Shown here: piece by piece, positions 60,548 to 64,000 of the stretch
Numbering within the stretch: the stretch's first letter is position 1
Layout of the letters: the number at the start of each line of letters is the position of its first letter
Origin: Streptomyces sp. SLBN-31
Lineage (GTDB): Bacteria > Actinomycetota > Actinomycetes > Streptomycetales > Streptomycetaceae
Direction: 5' to 3'
Length of the DNA stretch: 64,000 bases
NCBI RefSeq assembly: GCF_006715395.1
Contig: NZ_VFNC01000002.1
Location: 1,240,001 to 1,304,000, forward strand
Made by a program: the position numbers and the translations under genes
The notes under the pieces: model-generated
Database searches by the model: none
The model's input: the letters and a program-made list of their open reading frames with translations, nothing else
What the model was told of the DNA's origin: nothing

Positions 60548-62118
60548 GGATTCGCCGCGGTTCCGGAGGAGGGCAGGGCCGAAGCCGCCCGCGTGAGCTC
60601 GGTGACCGTGAGGGCCGGGCCGGTCAGCTCGGTCGTCACGGATCCGCGGACGAAGACCAGGGCGCGCCGACACACGGCCACGACCTCCTCGAAGTCGCTG
60701 GAGATGAGGAGGACCGCGAGGCCGGCGGCAAGGGCCTCGTCGAGCAGGCGGTGGATCGCGGCTTTGGCACCGATGTCCACGCTCGCCGTCGGTTCCTCGA
60801 GGATCAGCAGGCGCAGGGCCAGCCGCAGCCACCGGCCGATCATGACCTTCTGCTGGTTGCCCCCGGACAGGGTGGCGATGGCAGCCTCGCCGTCGTCGGG
60901 ACGCACCGAGAACCGTTCGATCAGGGTGCCGGCCTCGGCGCGTTCGCGGCGGGGGCTGATCCAGCGCAGCGCCGACATGCCTCCCGCCCGGGGGTTGGCC
61001 AGGAGGTTCTCCCGTACGGTCAGCTCGGCGAGGCAACCTTCCCGCTGTCTGTCACCGGGGACGAGGGCGATACCCCGTCCGACGGCGTCCACGACCGTAC
61101 GGGGGTGGTACGGGCGACCGCCGAGAAATGCCCGTCCGCCGAGGAGGGGCCGGGCGCCCGCGAGGGCTCGGGCGAGGTCCATGTGTCCGGCGCCCGTGAG
61201 GCCGACCAGGCCGAGGACTTCCCCCCGCCTGAGCTCCAGACTGACCGGTCCCGCGTCGGGGGTGCGCACCCCCTCCAGGGTCAGGATGGCCGGGCCGCCG
61301 GGCGGGGTGGTGGCGGGGCGGTGATCGGTCGGCCCCTCACCGGTGATGGCGCGCACCAGGCGGGCAGGAGTGTGGCTCGCCGGCGAGCCGTGGCTGACCA
61401 GGCGTCCGTCGCGCAGCACGGCGAAGGTGTCGGCGACCTCGTACACCTCGTCCAGGCGATGGCTGACGTAGAGGATGCCGTGCCCCCGGTCGCGCAGGGT
61501 GTGCAGCACCCGGAACAGCCGGGTGCAGTCCGCGGCGGGCAGGCGGGCGGTCGGCTCGTCGAGGACGATGAGTCTCGCCCGTGCCGCCAGGGCTCGTGCG
61601 ACGGCGACAAGCGAACGCTCGGCCGGGGCGAGGCGGGAGATCGGCGTGTCGGGGTCGAGATGTCCGGCGACGACCCGCAGGGCCTCGGTGCAGTGTTCTC
61701 GGGTGAGCCGCCAGGAGATCAGTCCGGCGCGGCGCGGATACCCGGTGCTCAGAGCGATGTTCTCGGCTACCGTCATCCACTCCACCAGGCCGAGGTCCTG
61801 ATGGATGAAGGACATGTGCCGGGAAGCGGCGGGACTCCCGAGCGGGTGCCCGGCCACGGTGACCTGCCCCGAGTCGGCGTGGTGGACGCCGGCGAGCACC
61901 TTGATGAGCGTGGACTTCCCCGCTCCGTTGGGACCGAGGAGGGCGAGGACGCTGCCGGCGTGGACATCGAGGTCGATCCCGGCGAGCGCGAGGGTTCCCC
62001 CGAAGCGCTTGGCAAGTCCGCGGACACGGACCAGAGGTTCCGCCCCGAAGGGCGGGACCGGATGCGCAGAGGTGTCGTGGGCCTCGTGCACGGACCTCTC
62101 CGGGGTTGGACCTGTCAT
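60544..62118 (-). CDS. Sugar-type ABC transporter ATPase (RbsA-like, two NBDs)
   Basis: This is a 524-residue tandem ATPase. The first half has Walker A ALLGPNGAGKSTLIKVL, a degenerate signature SRLAPAERSLVAVARAL and Walker B LIVLDEPTA. The second half has the degenerate Walker A GLTGAGHMDLAR typical of this family, a canonical signature LSGGNQQKVMIGRWL, and LLILEEPTASVDIGAK. The start is ATG 62118 with GGGAAG just upstream; 19 further in-frame codons upstream lack support. The degenerate first signature departs from the usual family sequence and may affect ATP turnover. Confidence 0.92.
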   Translation of the reverse strand: MTGPTPERSVHEAHDTSAHPVPPFGAEPLVRVRGLAKRFGGTLALAGIDLDVHAGSVLALLGPNGAGKSTLIKVLAGVHHADSGQVTVAGHPLGSPAASRHMSFIHQDLGLVEWMTVAENIALSTGYPRRAGLISWRLTREHCTEALRVVAGHLDPDTPISRLAPAERSLVAVARALAARARLIVLDEPTARLPAADCTRLFRVLHTLRDRGHGILYVSHRLDEVYEVADTFAVLRDGRLVSHGSPASHTPARLVRAITGEGPTDHRPATTPPGGPAILTLEGVRTPDAGPVSLELRRGEVLGLVGLTGAGHMDLARALAGARPLLGGRAFLGGRPYHPRTVVDAVGRGIALVPGDRQREGCLAELTVRENLLANPRAGGMSALRWISPRRERAEAGTLIERFSVRPDDGEAAIATLSGGNQQKVMIGRWLRLALRLLILEEPTASVDIGAKAAIHRLLDEALAAGLAVLLISSDFEEVVAVCRRALVFVRGSVTTELTGPALTVTELTRAASALPSSGTAANP

Positions 62119-62227
62119 GTTCTTCCCGATGCGCATCAGTGACATTAGCGGCACGTGCCACACATTTTGGGACATCTGGCCGCTCTCTGTGACCCCAACG
62201 GAGCAGAGAATCGCCGGGGCCGGCGCC

Positions 62228-64000
62228 TCAGGCCCCCTCGAGCCCGCATTCGGCCCAGATGACCTTGCCCTGCTGGGTGTAGCGCGTGCCCCAGCTCTGC
62301 GTCAGCTGCGCGACGAGGAACAGGCCGCGGCCGCCTTCGTCGGTGCCGGCCGCTCGGCGCAGATGCGGGGCGGTGTTGCTGGTGTCGGAGACCTCGCAGA
62401 TCAGGACGCGGTCGTAAAGCAGCCGTACCCGGATGGGCCCTGCGCCGTGGCGGATGGCGTTCGTGACCAGCTCGCTGAGCACCAGTTCGACGGCGAACGC
62501 GGCCTCGTCGATTCCCCAGTCGGTCAGTTGCCGGGTGGCGGAGGCGCGCACCTCGCTGACCAGGGCCGGGTCCGCGGGCAGGTCCCAGGTGGCGATCCGC
62601 TCGGGGTCCAGGGCGTGGGTGCGGGCGACGAGCAGGGCTATGTCGTCGCAGGGGTGAGCGGGGGCCACCGTGTCGAATACCGCCTCGCAGGTCTCGTCGG
62701 GCGTGCCGTGGGCTTGGGTCAGCGTGGCGCTCAGCTGATCGAGGACCACGTCGACGTCGCGGTGACGGTCCTCGATGAGCCCGTCGGTGTAGAGGACCAG
62801 CTGGCTGTTCTCAGGGAGGTCGAGCTCGGCGGCTTCGAACGGCAGACCGCCGAGGCCGAGCGGCGGTCCGGCGGGCAGGTCGGGGAACCACACGGTGCCG
62901 TCGGGGCGGACCAGGGCGGGCGGGGGATGGCCGGCGCGGGCCATGGTGCACTGCTGCGTGGTCGGGTCGTAGATGGCGTAGAGACAGGTCGCGCCGACGA
63001 TGCCCGCGTCCACGGCGCCGGGGTCCTCCCGGTCCAGGCGTCCCACGAGTTTGTCGAGGTGGGTGAGGACCTCGTCCGGGGGGAAGTCGAGTTCGGCGAA
63101 ACTGCGGGCGGCCGTGCGCAGCCGCCCCATGGTGGCGGCGGAGAGCATGCCGTGGCCGACGACGTCGCCGACGAAGAGCCCGATGCGGCTGCCGGACAGG
63201 GGTATGACGTCGTACCAGTCCCCGCCCACCTCGGATTCGGCGGGCAGGTAGCGATGGGCGACCTCGACGGCGTCCTGGTCCGGCACACCGTGCGGGAGCA
63301 GGCTGCGCTGCAGGGCCAGGACCATGGCGCGTTCGCGCGTGTAGCGCCGGGCGTTGTCGATGGACAGTGCGGCACGGGCGGCCAGTTCCTGGGCCAGCGA
63401 CCGGTCGTCGTCCCCGAACGGTGGCGAGCCCTGCGCGCGGTAGAAGCCGGCCACGCCCAGGACCGCGCCGCGGGCGACCAGGGGCACCGCGATGAGGGAG
63501 TGGACGTGGCTGAGCAGCTGTGCGGAGTGCTCAGGGTCCTGCGCGAACCAGCCCGCGGCAGTCTTCAGGTCCGGTTCCAGCACTGCCTGGCCACTCGTCA
63601 GACACCGCGACTGCGGCATCGTCGGACCGTAGTCGATCTGCTTGCCGACCGGATGGAAGGGACAGTCGTCATGGATGCCGTGGACCACCGTACGGCGTAG
63701 GTCACTGCGGGGATCGGCGGACTCCTCGCCGCGGAGCACGGCTTCCGGCAGGTCGATGGTGACGAAGTCGGCCAGTTGCGGCACCGCCGACTCGGCGAGC
63801 TCCCGGGCGGTAGTGCGCACATCAAGGGTGGTGCCTATGCGGACGCCGGCCTCCGACAACAATTCCAGGCGGCGGCGCGCGGCCAGGGCGTAGGTCCCCA
63901 CGTGGGGCTCCCCCACCATCATGAGCCCTCGCGCCGGGGGCGGGGAGTCGGAAGTCTCGTCCGTCGCGCCGTCGCCGGCCGTGACGTGCTGGACGCCCAC
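62228..64000 (-). CDS. GAF-SpoIIE phosphatase-HATPase sensor protein, 5' end outside window
   Basis: At least 590 residues are visible, reaching the right edge. They comprise a GAF domain (about 25-215), a SpoIIE/PP2C phosphatase (about 235-455, with VGGDWYDVIPL, FVGDVVGHGMLSAATMGRLR and LVLYTDGLIEDR) and a C-terminal HATPase of the RsbW/SpoIIAB type (about 465-585, with LSELVTNAIRHG and DEGGRGLFLVAQL). Such phosphatase-kinase fusions act in partner-switching control of sigma factors or related regulators. The edge codon is GTG, but homologous proteins often continue upstream with a PAS domain, so the true start may be outside. It is co-oriented with the ABC operon, ending 110 bp before the ATPase start. 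Confidence 0.9.
   Translation of the reverse strand: MGVQHVTAGDGATDETSDSPPPARGLMMVGEPHVGTYALAARRRLELLSEAGVRIGTTLDVRTTARELAESAVPQLADFVTIDLPEAVLRGEESADPRSDLRRTVVHGIHDDCPFHPVGKQIDYGPTMPQSRCLTSGQAVLEPDLKTAAGWFAQDPEHSAQLLSHVHSLIAVPLVARGAVLGVAGFYRAQGSPPFGDDDRSLAQELAARAALSIDNARRYTRERAMVLALQRSLLPHGVPDQDAVEVAHRYLPAESEVGGDWYDVIPLSGSRIGLFVGDVVGHGMLSAATMGRLRTAARSFAELDFPPDEVLTHLDKLVGRLDREDPGAVDAGIVGATCLYAIYDPTTQQCTMARAGHPPPALVRPDGTVWFPDLPAGPPLGLGGLPFEAAELDLPENSQLVLYTDGLIEDRHRDVDVVLDQLSATLTQAHGTPDETCEAVFDTVAPAHPCDDIALLVARTHALDPERIATWDLPADPALVSEVRASATRQLTDWGIDEAAFAVELVLSELVTNAIRHGAGPIRVRLLYDRVLICEVSDTSNTAPHLRRAAGTDEGGRGLFLVAQLTQSWGTRYTQQGKVIWAECGLEGA

Overview
The window is high-GC actinomycete chromosome and almost certainly Streptomyces. 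The signs are strong third-position GC, GTG starts, TTA codons confined to a few genes, a LuxR-type LAL regulator, an ECF41 sigma factor, SpoIIE/GAF phosphatases, and a c-di-AMP riboswitch in front of an NlpC/P60 gene. No rRNA, tRNA, CRISPR array, intact insertion sequence or phage module was seen. The region reads as accessory or arm-like chromosome, with many independent small operons and an unusual number of gene relics.

Layout. 1-3.2 kb: secreted polysaccharide enzymes (a CE1-type esterase running off the left edge, a PL1 and a PL3 pectate lyase) around a divergent promoter that carries LacI-family palindromes. 3.2-5.7 kb: PaaX regulator divergent from an AidB-like acyl-CoA dehydrogenase. 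5.8-12.7 kb: HEAT-repeat protein, membrane protein, Asp-box propeller, uracil-DNA glycosylase, BadF-type kinase and a CbiX-like protein; the HEAT and propeller genes share a near-identical promoter resembling RecA-independent DNA-damage promoters. 12.8-19.3 kb: lactonase, FUSC transporter, Lrp regulator and a fused acyl-CoA carboxylase with one apparent frameshift. 19.3-25 kb: FAD oxidase, LAL regulator, a LysR-effector-only protein and DUF5997. 25-27.3 kb: c-di-AMP riboswitch and a repeat-rich NlpC/P60 protein whose expected catalytic Cys is Asn. 27.4-30.6 kb: VOC proteins and an epimerase-ECF41 operon with its own ECF41-type promoter. 30.6-34.6 kb: MFS exporter, PfkB kinase, class II aldolase and a divergent TetR.

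34.7-36 kb holds two decayed hydrolases. 36-40.5 kb has LysR/EamA and then helR, an RNA polymerase-protecting helicase-like protein tied to rifamycin resistance. Upstream of helR lie an internally deleted glycosyltransferase relic and a perfect match to the rifamycin-associated element (RAE), so this looks like an eroded RAE-glycosyltransferase-helR resistance locus. 41.9-45.8 kb is a three-gene cassette: an unknown protein, a MoxR-type AAA ATPase, and a metallopeptidase-VWA protein. A stub of a class III lanthipeptide synthetase follows at 46.0 kb.

46.1-64 kb: a Tat-exported propeller-amidohydrolase, a deaminase, an MFS-P450-desulfurase-like operon, an IclR regulator with a P450 relic, two SpoIIE-type phosphatases (the second running off the right edge), and a sugar-type ABC importer operon (ATPase-permease-lipoprotein).
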